Origin: Nocardioides sp. Root240
Lineage (GTDB): Bacteria; Actinomycetota; Actinomycetes; Propionibacteriales; Nocardioidaceae
DNA: 64,000 nt
Assembly: GCF_001428825.1 (NCBI RefSeq)
Contig: NZ_LMIT01000002.1
Location: forward strand, 327,669-391,668
Direction of reading: 5' to 3'
In this document: piece after piece, positions 8,860-18,436 of the stretch
Layout: the number at the start of each line of letters is the position of its first letter
How positions within the stretch are numbered: position 1 is the stretch's first letter
The notes under the pieces: generated by a model
The model's database searches: none
Told to the model about the DNA's origin: nothing
What the model saw: only the letters and a program-made list of their open reading frames with translations
Translations under genes and position numbers: made by a program

Positions 8860-8908
8860 GTGGTTGAGTAAACGCTGACCGCGGAGCGCTTGTCAACCTT
8901 TAGGTTGA
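8852..8908 (-). promoter_or_regulatory. ArsR-type operon promoter with twin operators
   Basis: On the minus strand TTGACA (8896-8891), an 18-nt spacer and TTTACT (8872-8867) form a promoter ending 7 nt before the ATG, so the mRNA is probably leaderless. Two identical palindromes TCAACC-N4-GGTTGA lie at 8893-8908 (over the -35) and 8852-8867 (over the -10 and the start codon), 41 bp apart, about four helical turns. This is the layout expected of a dimeric repressor binding cooperatively. Confidence 0.75.
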
Positions 8909-8929
8909 GGACGAGGAGTGGAGCAAGGA

Positions 8930-8994
8930 CTGCGGTTTGGTCCCAAACCGCAGTGCTCGTCGGCGTGTCGTTGCGGTTTGGGACCAAACCGCAA
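8930..8994. repeat. Two tandem copies of a dispersed palindromic element (GCGGTTTGG/CCAAACCGC)
   Basis: Two 24-bp palindromes at 8930-8953 and 8971-8994. Each has 11-bp arms (YTGCGGTTTGG or its complement) around a 2-nt centre (TC in one, GA in the other, so the copies are inverted relative to each other). A third copy is at 47394-47417. They sit downstream of the nrtR-type gene and before the ArsR promoter, so they could terminate the NAD-salvage operon. Confidence 0.75.
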
Positions 8995-9012
8995 CACCTA
9001 CGACCGCGGGCC

Positions 9013-9708
9013 TCAGCCCCGTGCCATCGGGGGCTGGACGACGGTCGCCGACCCCCGCCGGTACAGCAACGCCGGCCGCCCGCCCTCGGAGCCACCCTCG
9101 CGGGCATCGGTCGGCACGACGAAGCCCTCGGTGCCCAGCACCTTGCGCCGGAAGTTGCCGAGGTCCGGGGGAGTTCCCCAGACGGCGGCGTACACCCGGC
9201 GCAGCTCGGGGAGCGTGAACGGCTCGGCGACGAACTCGGTGGCGAGGGTCGTGTACTCCAGCTTGGCGCGGACACGTTCGCGGGCGTCGACGAGGATCTG
9301 GTGGTGGTCGAAGGCGAGGGTCGGGCCGTCGTCGCCCTCGAGGAGGTCGTCGACGACCCACCAGCGGGCGTCGGCCGCATCGGTGCCGGCCTGCGGCTCG
9401 GGCAGGTCGGGGGCGAGCGCGACGTGGGCGACGGACACCACCCGCATGCGCGGGTCGCGGTCAGGGGCGGAGTAGGTGCGCAGCTGTTCGAGGTGCCCGG
9501 GGAAGCGGTCCACGCCTGTCTCCTCACGCAGCTCGCGCCAGGCCGCCTGCTCGGCGTCCTCGTCGGGCTCGACGAAGCCGCCGGGCAGGGCCCACGATCC
9601 GGCGAAGGGGTCCTCGCCGCGCTCGACGAGCAGCACGGCCAGTGAGCCGTCGCGGATGGTGAAGATCGCGAGGTCGACGGCGACGGCGAACGGCGGGTGG
9701 GTGCTCAT
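9013..9708 (-). CDS. nrtR: NrtR-type NUDIX regulator of NAD metabolism
   Basis: 231 residues: an N-terminal NUDIX domain (about 1-145) and a C-terminal winged-helix segment (about 150-225; [15 protein letters not shown], then [13 protein letters not shown]), the architecture of NrtR repressors, which sense ADP-ribose. The Nudix box is complete (GFVEPDE, then RELREETGV), so hydrolase activity is also possible; in some NrtR proteins this box is degenerate. It lies 64 bp downstream of the nicotinate/nicotinamide salvage gene on the same strand, which strongly supports NrtR over a plain ADP-ribose pyrophosphatase. A candidate operator is at 11671-11693. Confidence 0.85.
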   Translation of the reverse strand: MSTHPPFAVAVDLAIFTIRDGSLAVLLVERGEDPFAGSWALPGGFVEPDEDAEQAAWRELREETGVDRFPGHLEQLRTYSAPDRDPRMRVVSVAHVALAPDLPEPQAGTDAADARWWVVDDLLEGDDGPTLAFDHHQILVDARERVRAKLEYTTLATEFVAEPFTLPELRRVYAAVWGTPPDLGNFRRKVLGTEGFVVPTDAREGGSEGGRPALLYRRGSATVVQPPMARG

Positions 9709-9772
9709 CGGGGTCCCCGATCGATCGTCGCGGAGGAGCGCAGCGGGGGAAGCGGGAGTCGAGTGGGGTGGT

Positions 9773-11656
9773 TCATCGCTGCACCTCGACGCCGGCGGCC
9801 TCGAGCTCGGTGAGCGCTGCCGCCGAGCTCTCCGGCGCGACGCCCGCGTGCAGGTCGCGCAGCAGGCGTACGTCGAAACCGGCCTCGCGGGCATCGAGCG
9901 CGGTGGCGCGGACGCAGTAGTCGGTGGCGATGCCGGTGACGTCGACCGCGGTCACCCCGGCCGACCGGAGCACGTCGAGCAGCCGTTCGCCACCGTCGCC
10001 GATCCCCTCGAAGGCCGAGTACGCCGGCACCCCCATGCCCTTCGTCACGTGGTGGGTCACGGCGGAGGTGTCCAGCTCGGGCGCGTACTCCGAGCCGGTC
10101 TCGTCCTGCACGCAGTGCACCGGCCAGGTGGTCGTGTAGTTCGGTTCCTCGCCGGGCTCGTGGAAGTGCCCGCCGTTGCTGTCGTCGCCGTGGTGCCAGT
10201 CGCGCGAGGCCGCGACGACGGCGTACTCCCCGGCGTGCTCGGCGAGGTGCTTGCTGATCCGGCCGGCGACCTCGCGGCCCCCGGTGACGCCGAGCGAACC
10301 GCCCTCGACGAAGTCGTTCTGCACGTCGACGACGATCAGGGCGCGCTTCCCGGTGGTGTCCATGGCGGGTTCCTCTCGTGGTGCGGTGGTCAGGTACGGC
10401 GGCCCGGCGGCGACGCTGCGGGCGTCGGCCGGGAGGGTGGCGAGAGCGGTGGCGGCGAAGGTACGGACCTCGTCGAGCGTCGGCCGGTGGACGACCTCGC
10501 CGCCGCGGACGAGGGGCACCTGGACCGCACGGTCGTCCGCGCCGGGAGGGCCGGTGGTCGTGAAGTACTCGGCGACGACCTGTCCCTCGGGCGAGTACGC
10601 CCGGTAGGGCGTCTTGCGCCCGCCCACGGACACCTTGTCCTTCGACTTCTTGGCCACCGGTCGCAGCGCCTCGCCGGGCCCGTCGGCGATCGCGACCAGC
10701 TTGTAGACCATGCTCGCCGTGGGGTGGCCCGAGCCGGTGGCGACGCGGGTGCCGACGCCGTACCCGTCGATGGGGGCGTCGGTGAGCGCGGTGATGACGA
10801 ACTCGTCGAGGTCGCTGGTGACGACGATCCGGGTCGAGGTGGCGCCGAGCGAGTCGAGCAGGACGCGCGCCTTGTGTGACTCCTCGGCCAGGTCGCCGGA
10901 GTCGATCCGCACCGCGCCGAGCCCGCTGCCTGCCACCTCGACCGCGGTCCGGATGCCCTGCGCGATGTCGTAGGTGTCGACGAGCAGGGTGGTGCCGACC
11001 CCGAGCGCCTCGACCTGGCTGCGGAAGGCGTCGGCCTCGGTGGCGTGCGCGAGGGTGAAGGCGTGGGCCGCCGTCCCCGCCGTGGGTACGCCGAAGCGCC
11101 GGCCTGCCGCGAGGTTGCTCGTCGTCGCGAAGCCCGCGACGTAGGCCGCCCGGGCGGTGGCCACGGCCGCCTCCTCGTGGGTACGACGCCCGCCCATCTC
11201 GATGATCGGCCGACCTTGCGCGGCATCGACCATCCGCGCGGCCGCGCTGGCGATCGCGGTGTCGTGGTTGAGGATGCTGAGCACGATCGTCTCGAGCAGC
11301 AGGCACTCGCCGAGCGTCCCGGTGACCGTGAACACCGGGCTGCCGGGGAAGTAGAGCTCGCCCTCGCGGTAGCCGTCGATGTCGCCGCGGAACCGGAAGT
11401 CCGCCAGCCACGCGGCGGTCTCGGCGCCGACGACGCCCTGCTCCTGCAGCCATCGCACCTCGTCGGCGTCGAACGTGAACGCCTCGATCGCGGCCAGCAG
11501 GCGGCCGAGCCCGCCGAGCATGCCGTAGCGCCGACCGTCCGGGAGCCGACGGGCGAAGGCCTCGAACACGGCCGGCCGGCCGGCGCTCCCGTCGCGGACG
11601 AAGGAGTCGAGCATGGTCAGCTCGTAGCGGTCGGTCAGCAGTCCGGTGCGGTCCAT
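9773..11656 (-). CDS. pncB: Fused nicotinate phosphoribosyltransferase-nicotinamidase (PncB-PncA)
   Basis: One uninterrupted 627-codon frame. Residues 1 to about 420 are nicotinate phosphoribosyltransferase ([11 protein letters not shown] at the N-terminus; [24 protein letters not shown]); residues about 435-627 are a nicotinamidase of the isochorismatase fold with Asp in VVDVQNDF, Lys in HVTKGMG and Cys in [10 protein letters not shown], the catalytic triad. Together they convert nicotinamide to nicotinate and then to nicotinate mononucleotide. There is no stop codon at the junction. An in-frame ATG at 10363 with GAGAGGA just upstream could also initiate a free nicotinamidase of 196 residues. 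A GGAGGAG ribosome-binding site precedes the ATG at 11656. A real fusion and a lost stop codon both remain possible. Confidence 0.88.
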   Translation of the reverse strand: MDRTGLLTDRYELTMLDSFVRDGSAGRPAVFEAFARRLPDGRRYGMLGGLGRLLAAIEAFTFDADEVRWLQEQGVVGAETAAWLADFRFRGDIDGYREGELYFPGSPVFTVTGTLGECLLLETIVLSILNHDTAIASAAARMVDAAQGRPIIEMGGRRTHEEAAVATARAAYVAGFATTSNLAAGRRFGVPTAGTAAHAFTLAHATEADAFRSQVEALGVGTTLLVDTYDIAQGIRTAVEVAGSGLGAVRIDSGDLAEESHKARVLLDSLGATSTRIVVTSDLDEFVITALTDAPIDGYGVGTRVATGSGHPTASMVYKLVAIADGPGEALRPVAKKSKDKVSVGGRKTPYRAYSPEGQVVAEYFTTTGPPGADDRAVQVPLVRGGEVVHRPTLDEVRTFAATALATLPADARSVAAGPPYLTTAPREEPAMDTTGKRALIVVDVQNDFVEGGSLGVTGGREVAGRISKHLAEHAGEYAVVAASRDWHHGDDSNGGHFHEPGEEPNYTTTWPVHCVQDETGSEYAPELDTSAVTHHVTKGMGVPAYSAFEGIGDGGERLLDVLRSAGVTAVDVTGIATDYCVRATALDAREAGFDVRLLRDLHAGVAPESSAAALTELEAAGVEVQR

Positions 11657-11670
11657 CTCGACTCCTCCAA

Positions 11671-11693
11671 GTTGTAGTCAATATGACTATAAC
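11671..11693. promoter_or_regulatory. Candidate NrtR operator upstream of pncB-pncA
   Basis: A 23-bp palindrome: TAGTCA-ATA-TGACTA core (11675-11689) extended to 10-bp arms with one mismatch. It is AT-rich in a GC-rich region and lies 15 bp upstream of the pncB start, between divergent genes. Position and form fit an operator for the NrtR-type protein encoded in the same operon; the link is inferred. Confidence 0.65.
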
Positions 11694-11716
11694 ACCTCTG
11701 GCCTACGCTGCCCATC

Positions 11717-13204
11717 ATGCTGGGGCGTGACGAACACGACGAGCGCCAGCGCACGGCCGCCGCCGCGGACGCCCACGAGCAGGCCCTCGCCGGCCAGCGC
11801 GACGAGCGTCGCCGCCGCGGCGCCTTCTACACCCCGCCCGACCTCGTCGCGTGGGTGCTCGACCGTGCTCTCGCCGACCTGTCCCCGGGGGCGACGGTCC
11901 TCGACCCCGCCTGCGGGGCGGGCCACTTCCTCGTCGCCGCCGCGCGCCGGGTCGGCGTCCGTGCGGTCCACGGCAGCGACCTCGACCCCGACGCCGTGCG
12001 GATCGCGCGCGAGCGCCTGGCCGCCGAGGACCCGTCGGTCCCCGCCGACGAGATCGCCGAGCGCGTCGTCGTCGCCGACGGTCTCACCGCCTGGGAGGGC
12101 CGCCGGTTCATTGCCGTGGTCGGCAACCCGCCCTTCCTCGGCCAGCTCCGCCGGCGCACCTCCGGGCAGTCCGAGGGCTCGCGGCGGGGCCTCGGCGCCT
12201 ACACCGACACCAGCGCCGTCTTCCTGCACCGCGCCCTCGACCTCGTGGTCGACGGCGGCGTCGTGGCCCTCGTCCAGCCGCTCTCCGTCCTCGCCGCCCG
12301 CGACGCCGGACCGGTCCGCGCGGAGGTCGCGCGCCGCGGCGCGGTCACCGACCTCTGGTGCTCGCCCCGCCCCGTCTTCGACGGTACGCCGGTCCTCACC
12401 TGCGTCCCGGTCGTCCGGATCGGCGCCGGCCCGGCCACGGACCCCGACGGCTGGGGCACGCTGGCGGCGCCGTCGTTCGGCATCCCCGATGCGCGCCTGC
12501 CATCGGGCACCGGCACCGTCGGCGACCTCGCCACCTGCACCGCCGACTTCCGTGACCAGTACTACGGCCTCGTGCCCTTCGTCCGCGACGACCCGTCCGG
12601 CACGCCGCTGGTGACCAGCGGGCTGATCGACCCCGCGGAGCTCCGCTGGGGAATCGCCGCGACCCGCTTCGCCCGCCAGCAGTACGACGTCCCGTCGGTC
12701 GACCTCGCCGCGCTGCGTTCCGACGGAGGACTTTCCGGGTGGGCCGATGCGCGCCTGGTGCCCAAGCTGCTGGTCGCTGCCCAGGGCCGCGTGATCGAGG
12801 CGGTCGTCGACGAGCAGGGCGCCTGGCTGCCCTCGGTCCCGGTGCTCAGCGTGGTGCCCGACGACCCGGCCGACCTGTGGCGGCTGCTCGCGCTCACCCT
12901 GGCCCCGCCGGTGGCGGCTCACGCCGCGGCTCGCTACCTCGGGACCGGCCTCACCCCGGGCTCGGTCAAGGTCAGTGCGCGCCAGCTGGCGGCGCTGCCG
13001 CTGCCGGAGGACGCCACCGCCTGGGCCGAGGGAGCCGACCTGGCTCGGGAGGCGCAGCAGGCCGCCGGCGACGGCGAGCGCGCCGACCTGCTGGTCGCGA
13101 CCGCGCGCGCCATGTCGGCGGCCTACCGCGGACCGGCGGAGGTGCTCGACTGGTGGGTCGAGCGGGTCAGCCGGTCGCCGGCACGGTCCGCGGCTCGCCG
13201 TTGA
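11717..13204 (+). CDS. Solitary N6-adenine DNA methyltransferase
   Basis: 495 residues. The SAM-binding motif I (LDPACGAGHFL) is near residue 60 and the catalytic motif IV (VVGNPPFLGQL) near residue 135, preceded by RRGAFYTPP, the order of gamma-class N6-adenine methyltransferases related to Eco57I and type I HsdM. The remaining C-terminal half is probably target recognition. No restriction endonuclease, specificity subunit or helicase lies nearby, so it appears to be an orphan enzyme for epigenetic marking. TACGCT 7 nt before the ATG suggests leaderless transcription. Its 3' end overlaps the convergent gene by 38 bp. Confidence 0.87.
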   Translation: MLGRDEHDERQRTAAAADAHEQALAGQRDERRRRGAFYTPPDLVAWVLDRALADLSPGATVLDPACGAGHFLVAAARRVGVRAVHGSDLDPDAVRIARERLAAEDPSVPADEIAERVVVADGLTAWEGRRFIAVVGNPPFLGQLRRRTSGQSEGSRRGLGAYTDTSAVFLHRALDLVVDGGVVALVQPLSVLAARDAGPVRAEVARRGAVTDLWCSPRPVFDGTPVLTCVPVVRIGAGPATDPDGWGTLAAPSFGIPDARLPSGTGTVGDLATCTADFRDQYYGLVPFVRDDPSGTPLVTSGLIDPAELRWGIAATRFARQQYDVPSVDLAALRSDGGLSGWADARLVPKLLVAAQGRVIEAVVDEQGAWLPSVPVLSVVPDDPADLWRLLALTLAPPVAAHAAARYLGTGLTPGSVKVSARQLAALPLPEDATAWAEGADLAREAQQAAGDGERADLLVATARAMSAAYRGPAEVLDWWVERVSRSPARSAARR

Positions 13205-13721
13205 GGAAGAGGTCCTTCAGCTGGTCCTCGGTCCAGCTGGGCGACAGCAGGGCGAAGAGGCGTCCCCCGTTGCGGGTCGGGGCCTCCACCCACAGGGCGT
13301 GCTGGCCGGAGTCGGGGTCGGTGCCGACCCACGCGTCGACCTCCGCGGGGGCGCCGGCGATCGCGGTCGCGTCGTCCGGTGGCCGTGCGGGGCTGAGGTC
13401 GGCGTGGAGGTCGTCGACCAGCCGCTCGCCCGGAGCGTGGCGGTAGGTGAAGGTGTAGCCCGCGACCGTGACGGTGTCCGTCGTCCATCGCGGACCGGGC
13501 GTCGCGGTCGGGCCGTGGCCCGCCTCCGGTGCCGGGGCGGGGCTCTCGTCGGCGCCGCCCGCCACCGCGAGCGCGGCGACGGTGGCGACGGCCGGGACGG
13601 CGAGCCAGCCGGTGGACGGAGTGCGCCGTGCGGTCGGCACCCGTCGGTCGTACCGCAGGTCGGCGGACGCCTCCCGGAAGGCTGCCTCGAGCTGGCGGGT
13701 CAGATCGTCATCGGTCAACAT
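13167..13721 (-). CDS. Membrane-anchored partner of SigE-family sigma factor (putative anti-sigma)
   Basis: 184 residues with a cytoplasmic N-terminus (about 1-35, LTRQLEAAFREASADLRYD), one membrane helix (about 38-56), a Pro/Ala linker and a small extracytoplasmic domain ending near the C-terminus. The start overlaps the 3' end of the sigma gene by 14 bp. The layout parallels the pair at 3579-5203. An anti-sigma role is inferred from context only. The 3' end runs 38 bp into the methyltransferase gene. Confidence 0.78.
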   Translation of the reverse strand: MLTDDDLTRQLEAAFREASADLRYDRRVPTARRTPSTGWLAVPAVATVAALAVAGGADESPAPAPEAGHGPTATPGPRWTTDTVTVAGYTFTYRHAPGERLVDDLHADLSPARPPDDATAIAGAPAEVDAWVGTDPDSGQHALWVEAPTRNGGRLFALLSPSWTEDQLKDLFLNGEPRTVPATG

Positions 13722-14211
13722 CGGCGTTCTCCTTCTCGATGAGCGCGGACCGCAGGCGGTCCAGCGCGCGGGCGGTCTGTGACTTGACGGTGCCGGCCGA
13801 GCAGCCGAGCGCCGCGGCGGTGTCGGCGACCGAGAGATCGTCGAAGTACCGCAGCACCAGCACGGCCTGCTGCCCCGCGGGCAGCAGGCGGACCGCGCGG
13901 AGCAGCTCGTCGCGCTCGGCCAACCCGTCGTGCACCGGCACGGCGACGTCCACGTCGAGCACGGCCTCGGCCGGCTGCCGCGAGAGCCCGCGCCACCGGT
14001 CCTTGGTCAGGTTGACCACCACCCGTCGGGCGTAGGCGTCCGGGTCGCGCCGCGCGGCCCGCCAACGGCGGGCCGTGCGCAGCAGCGCGGTCTGCGCGAT
14101 GTCCTCGGCGTGGCCGCGGTCGCCGCTCAGCAGGTACGCCGTGCGCACCAGCCGGTCCGACGCCCGTCGCACGAACTCCTCGAACTCGCGTTGGTAGCCC
14201 CGCGCGATCAC
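13708..14211 (-). CDS. SigE-family RNA polymerase sigma factor
   Basis: 167 residues, the same family as the protein at 3579-4094. Region 2: FVRRASDRLVRTAYLLSGD (residues about 13-31); region 4: LLPAGQQAVLVLRYFDDLS, followed by AALGCSAGTVKSQTARAL. It forms a coupled pair with the downstream membrane protein. The two sigma factors differ throughout, so they are paralogues rather than a recent duplication. Confidence 0.92.
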   Translation of the reverse strand: MIARGYQREFEEFVRRASDRLVRTAYLLSGDRGHAEDIAQTALLRTARRWRAARRDPDAYARRVVVNLTKDRWRGLSRQPAEAVLDVDVAVPVHDGLAERDELLRAVRLLPAGQQAVLVLRYFDDLSVADTAAALGCSAGTVKSQTARALDRLRSALIEKENADVDR

Positions 14212-14283
14212 TGGCTTCTCCGTCTCGTCACACCTGCCCCAACTCCGGTGTCCCCGTCCAGGTTGTCAGGTGCGGCGACGAGC

Positions 14284-15042
14284 TCACCGCCCGTGCAGGC
14301 GCCTGCTGAGCGCACCCGCGGTGGAGGTCACGGCCTCGGCGATCCGGTCGGCGTCGACCGGCTGGCGGCCGTCGGCCGGGTAGGTCACCGCGACGCCCGC
14401 GACCGGTAGGCCGTTGTGGTCCAGCACGGCGGCGGCCACGCTGGACATCCCGGGGGTGACCTCGCCGTCCTCGACGGCGTACCCGCGGCGCCGGGTCTCG
14501 GCGAGCACCGCCCGCAGCGCGGTGGGGGAGCCGGGGCCGACCCCGGTGCGGTCGACGAAGGCCGCCCGGTCGGGGTACAGCGCCCGGACCTGGTTGGGCG
14601 GCAGGTGGGCCAGGATCGCGCGGCCGCTCGCGGTGAGGTGCGAGGGCAGCCGGACGCCGACGTCGGTCACCAGCGAGGGGCGTCCGGGAGCGCGCTCCTC
14701 GACGACGTACAGGACGTCACGGCCGTGCGGCACGGCCAGGTGCGCGCTCTGCCCGATGCGATCCACCAGCAGCGCGAGCGGCCGGCGCGCGATGCGCTGC
14801 AGCGGGGCCTGGCGGGCGTACCCGCTGCCCACCTCGAAGGCCGCGACGCCGAGCCCGAACCGCCGGTCATCGGCGAGGTGGACGACGAAGCCCTCCTCGA
14901 CCATCGCCTGCAGCAGGTGGTACGCCGTGGAGCGTGGGATGTCGAGGTCGCGGGCGATCCGCTCCACCGCGACCGGCTCCGGCTGCGCCGCGAGGTAGCG
15001 CAGCACCCGGAGTGCGCGCGTCGCAGCCGGGACCTGGGCCAT
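14284..15042 (-). CDS. IclR-family regulator, probable hut operon regulator
   Basis: 252 residues. N-terminal winged helix (about 1-65: ALRVLRYLAAQPEPVAVERI, then IPRSTAYHLLQAM) and a C-terminal IclR effector domain (DVGVRLPSHLTASGRAILAH). ATG 15042 is preceded by AGAGGAG. It is divergent from hutH, so regulation of histidine catabolism is likely, with histidine or urocanate as candidate effector. A palindrome between the two genes (15082-15097) is a candidate operator. Confidence 0.87.
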   Translation of the reverse strand: MAQVPAATRALRVLRYLAAQPEPVAVERIARDLDIPRSTAYHLLQAMVEEGFVVHLADDRRFGLGVAAFEVGSGYARQAPLQRIARRPLALLVDRIGQSAHLAVPHGRDVLYVVEERAPGRPSLVTDVGVRLPSHLTASGRAILAHLPPNQVRALYPDRAAFVDRTGVGPGSPTALRAVLAETRRRGYAVEDGEVTPGMSSVAAAVLDHNGLPVAGVAVTYPADGRQPVDADRIAEAVTSTAGALSRRLHGR

Positions 15043-15081
15043 CACGGCTCCTCTGCTCGAAGGTTCGGACCCGGACGGCAT

Positions 15082-15097
15082 GTCTCGGATACGAGAC
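15082..15097. promoter_or_regulatory. Candidate IclR operator between regulator and hutH
   Basis: A perfect palindrome GTCTCG-GATA-CGAGAC in the 109-bp divergent region. Spacing and half-site length fit an IclR dimer. A related core, GTCTCGAGAC, occurs at 18442-18451 upstream of the M20 amidohydrolase, though that one lies inside a repeated element. Confidence 0.55.
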
Positions 15098-15151
15098 CCA
15101 TCATGGACCCGGGCACTGGCGCGCGCCACCCCCGGACGATGAAATCGAGCC

Positions 15152-16696
15152 ATGGAGAAGGTGACGATCGGAACGGGCGCTGTCTCGTTCGAGGACGTGG
15201 TGGCAGTGGCCCGGCACGGCGCGGGCGTGGAGCTCAGCGGCGAGGCCCTGGCCGCGATCGACAAGGCCCGTGCGGTCATCGAGGACCTCGCGGCCTCGCC
15301 GACGCCGCACTACGGCGTCTCGACCGGGTTCGGCGCCCTCGCCACGCGGCACATCGCGCCCGAGCTGCGGGCCCAGCTGCAGCGCTCGCTGGTGCGCTCG
15401 CACGCCGCGGGCAGCGGCCCCGAGGTCGAGCGCGAGGTCGTGCGCGGCCTGATGCTGCTCCGGCTCTCGACGTTGGCCACCGGCCGCACCGGCGTACGAC
15501 GCGAGACCGCCGAGCTGCTCGCCGGGCTCCTCACGCACGGCATCACGCCGGTCGTCCACGAGTACGGCTCGCTCGGCTGCTCCGGCGACCTCGCCCCGCT
15601 CGCGCACTGCGCGCTCGCCCTGATGGGTGAGGGCCCGGTCCGCGACGCCTCCGGTGAGCTCACCGACGCGGCGACCGCGCTCGCCGCCGCCGGCCTGGTG
15701 CCGGTCGAGCTGCAGGAGAAGGAGGGCCTGGCCCTCATCAACGGCACCGACGGCATGCTCGGCATGCTGGTGCTCGCGATCCACGACCTGACCGACCTGC
15801 TCAAGGTCGCCGACATCTCGGCGGCCATGTCGGTCGAGGGCCAGCTCGGCACCGACCGGGTCTTCGCCCCCGAGCTGCAGGCCATCCGCCCGCACCCCGG
15901 CCAGGCGGCCTCCGCGGCCAACCTGACCGCGCTCCTCAAGGACTCGGGCGTCGTCGCCTCCCACCGCGGCCCCGACTGCAACCGCGTCCAGGACGCCTAC
16001 TCGTTGCGCTGCTCGCCGCAGGTGCACGGCGGCGTCCGCGACACTGTCGCCCATGCCAGCTCGGTCGCCGCGCGCGAGCTCGCCTCCGCCGTCGACAACC
16101 CGGTCGTCCTCGCCGACCAGGGTCGCGTCGAGTCCAACGGCAACTTCCACGGCGCCCCCATCGCCTACGTCCTCGACTTCCTCGCGATCGTCACCGCCGA
16201 CCTGGCGTCGATCGCGGAGCGGCGTACCGACCGCTTCCTGGACAAGGCCCGCAACCACGGCCTGCCGCCGTTCCTGGCCGACGACCCGGGCGTGGACTCC
16301 GGCCTGATGATCGCGCAGTACACCCAGGCCGCGATCGTCTCCGAGCTCAAGCGCCTCGCCAACCCGGCCAGCGTCGACTCGATCCCGAGCAGCGCCATGC
16401 AGGAGGACCACGTCTCGATGGGCTGGTCGTCGGCGCGCAAGCTGCGCAGGTCCGTCGACGGACTCACCCGGGTGCTCGCCATCGAGCTGATGACTGCCGC
16501 CCGCGCGCTCAACCTGCGGGCCCCCCTCGAGCCGAGCCCGGCCACCGGCGCCGTCGTGGAGCTGCTCCGCGACGCCGGTGTCGGCGGCCCCGGCATCGAC
16601 CGCTTCCTGGCCCCCGAGATCGAAACCGCCTACCAGCTCGTCGCCGACCGGTCCGTCACCGCGGCCGTCGCGAACGTGATCGGAGAACTCTCATGA
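15152..16696 (+). CDS. hutH: Histidine ammonia-lyase
   Basis: 514 residues, normal for the family. Catalyses histidine to urocanate plus ammonia. The MIO prosthetic group forms from residues 143-145 within [12 protein letters not shown]; here the first residue is Cys where many lyases have Ala, a variant I recall from Streptomyces enzymes. The active-site [10 protein letters not shown] segment is at residues 54-63. Its stop overlaps the hutU start (ATGA). First gene of the hut operon. Confidence 0.96.
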   Translation: MEKVTIGTGAVSFEDVVAVARHGAGVELSGEALAAIDKARAVIEDLAASPTPHYGVSTGFGALATRHIAPELRAQLQRSLVRSHAAGSGPEVEREVVRGLMLLRLSTLATGRTGVRRETAELLAGLLTHGITPVVHEYGSLGCSGDLAPLAHCALALMGEGPVRDASGELTDAATALAAAGLVPVELQEKEGLALINGTDGMLGMLVLAIHDLTDLLKVADISAAMSVEGQLGTDRVFAPELQAIRPHPGQAASAANLTALLKDSGVVASHRGPDCNRVQDAYSLRCSPQVHGGVRDTVAHASSVAARELASAVDNPVVLADQGRVESNGNFHGAPIAYVLDFLAIVTADLASIAERRTDRFLDKARNHGLPPFLADDPGVDSGLMIAQYTQAAIVSELKRLANPASVDSIPSSAMQEDHVSMGWSSARKLRRSVDGLTRVLAIELMTAARALNLRAPLEPSPATGAVVELLRDAGVGGPGIDRFLAPEIETAYQLVADRSVTAAVANVIGELS

Positions 16697-18384
16697 CCGA
16701 GCAGAACCCCCGCCTGCCCATCCACGCCGCCACCGGCACCGAGCTGACCGCGAAGTCATGGCAGACCGAGGCCCCGCTGCGCATGCTGATGAACAACCTC
16801 GACCCCGAGAACGCCGAGCGCCCCGAGGACCTCGTCGTCTACGGCGGCACCGGCAAGGCTGCGCGCAGCTGGGAGGCCTACGACGCCCTCGTCCGCACCC
16901 TGCGCGACCTCGAGGACGACGAGACCATGCTCGTCCAGAGCGGCAAGCCCGTCGGCGTCTGGAAGACCAACAAGTGGGCCCCGCGCGTGCTCATCGCCAA
17001 CTCCAACCTCGTCGGCGACTGGGCCAACTGGGAGGAGTTCCGCCGCCTCGAGGAGATGGGCCTGACGATGTACGGCCAGATGACGGCCGGTTCGTGGATC
17101 TACATCGGCACCCAGGGCATCCTCCAGGGCACCTTCGAGACCTTCGCCGCGGTCGCCGACAAGCGCTTCGGTGGCACCCTCGCCGGCACGATCACGCTCA
17201 CCGCCGGCCTCGGCGGCATGGGCGGCGCCCAGCCGCTCGCCGTCACGATGAACGACGGCGTCGCGATCTGTGTCGACGTCGACCAGAGCCGGATCACCCG
17301 CCGCATCGAGCACCGCTACCTCGACGTCCAGGCGGACTCGCTGGAGCACGCCCTCGAGCTGGCCGTCGCCGCCCGCGACGAGCGACGCGGCCTGTCCATC
17401 GGCCTGCTCGGCAACGCCGCCGAGGTCTTCCCGCAGCTGTTGGAGATGAAGGCCCCGATCGACATCGTGACCGACCAGACCTCGGCGCACGACCCGCTGT
17501 CGTACCTGCCGGTCGGCGTCCCGTTCGAGGAGTGGCACCAGCGTGCCGAGGCCGACCCGGCCGGCTTCACGAAGGAGGCGCAGGCCTCGATGGCCACCCA
17601 CGTGCGGGCGATGGTCGAGTTCCAGGACGCGGGCGCCGAGGTCTTCGACTACGGCAACTCCATCCGGGACGAGGCGCGCAAGGGCGGCTACGACCGGGCC
17701 TTCGAGTTCCCGGGCTTCGTGCCGGCGTACATCCGGCCGCTGTTCTGCGAGGGCAAGGGCCCCTTCCGCTGGGCGGCGCTGTCCGGCGACCCGGCCGACA
17801 TCGCCGCCACCGACAAGGCGATCCTCGAGCTGTTCCCCGACAACGAGCGGCTGCACAAGTGGATCGGCATGGCCCAGGAGCGGGTCCACTACCAGGGCCT
17901 GCCGGCGCGGATCTGCTGGCTGGGCTACAAGGAGCGCCACCTGGCGGGCCTGAAGTTCAACGAGATGGTCAGGAGCGGTGAGCTCAAGGCGCCGATCGTC
18001 ATCGGCCGCGACCACCTCGACTGCGGCTCGGTCGCCTCGCCGTACCGCGAGACCGAGGCGATGCTCGACGGCTCCGACGCGATCGCCGACTGGCCGCTGC
18101 TCAACGCCATGACCGCGGTCGCCTCGGGCGCCACCTGGGTGTCCCTGCACCACGGCGGCGGCGTCGGCATGGGCCGCTCGATCCACTCCGGCCAGGTCTG
18201 TGTCGCCGACGGCACCGAGCTCGCGGCTGCCAAGATCGAGGCCGTGCTGACCAACGACCCGGGCATGGGCGTCATCCGCCACGTCGACGCGGGCTACGAC
18301 CGCGCCGCCGAGGTCGCCGCCGAGCGCGGCGTCCGGATTCCCATGTCCGAGGCCACTCGGACCGAGCCTGCGAGGGACGAGTGA
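16693..18384 (+). CDS. hutU: Urocanate hydratase
   Basis: 563 residues. NAD-dependent conversion of urocanate to imidazolonepropionate. The N-terminal [21 protein letters not shown] and the central [18 protein letters not shown] segments are diagnostic. ATGA overlap with hutH. The last seven codons (TEPARDE) come from the first copy of a 20-bp repeat found again 55 bp downstream, so the native C-terminus seems to have been altered by a repeat element. Confidence 0.96.
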   Translation: MTEQNPRLPIHAATGTELTAKSWQTEAPLRMLMNNLDPENAERPEDLVVYGGTGKAARSWEAYDALVRTLRDLEDDETMLVQSGKPVGVWKTNKWAPRVLIANSNLVGDWANWEEFRRLEEMGLTMYGQMTAGSWIYIGTQGILQGTFETFAAVADKRFGGTLAGTITLTAGLGGMGGAQPLAVTMNDGVAICVDVDQSRITRRIEHRYLDVQADSLEHALELAVAARDERRGLSIGLLGNAAEVFPQLLEMKAPIDIVTDQTSAHDPLSYLPVGVPFEEWHQRAEADPAGFTKEAQASMATHVRAMVEFQDAGAEVFDYGNSIRDEARKGGYDRAFEFPGFVPAYIRPLFCEGKGPFRWAALSGDPADIAATDKAILELFPDNERLHKWIGMAQERVHYQGLPARICWLGYKERHLAGLKFNEMVRSGELKAPIVIGRDHLDCGSVASPYRETEAMLDGSDAIADWPLLNAMTAVASGATWVSLHHGGGVGMGRSIHSGQVCVADGTELAAAKIEAVLTNDPGMGVIRHVDAGYDRAAEVAAERGVRIPMSEATRTEPARDE

Positions 18385-18436
18385 GAGCCGAGGAGGTTGA
18401 GGAGCGTCGGCTCGGGCCGAGCCTGCGAGGGACGAG
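18362..18436. repeat. Direct repeat straddling the hutU stop codon
   Basis: CCGAGCCTGCGAGGGACGAG occurs at 18362-18381 and 18417-18436, 55 bp apart. The first copy is inside hutU, the second intergenic. Together with GAGGTTGAGGAGCG between them and GTCTCGAGAC just after, the block looks like a mosaic of short intergenic repeat modules. Confidence 0.75.

Noticed and set aside
8930..8994. CRISPR-like repeats
   Set aside because: Only two palindromic units, in inverted orientation, with a 17-bp gap and no cas genes.
3579..14211. The two sigma/anti-sigma pairs as a recent inverted duplication
   Set aside because: The proteins share only family motifs; sequence and length differ throughout, so they are old paralogues.
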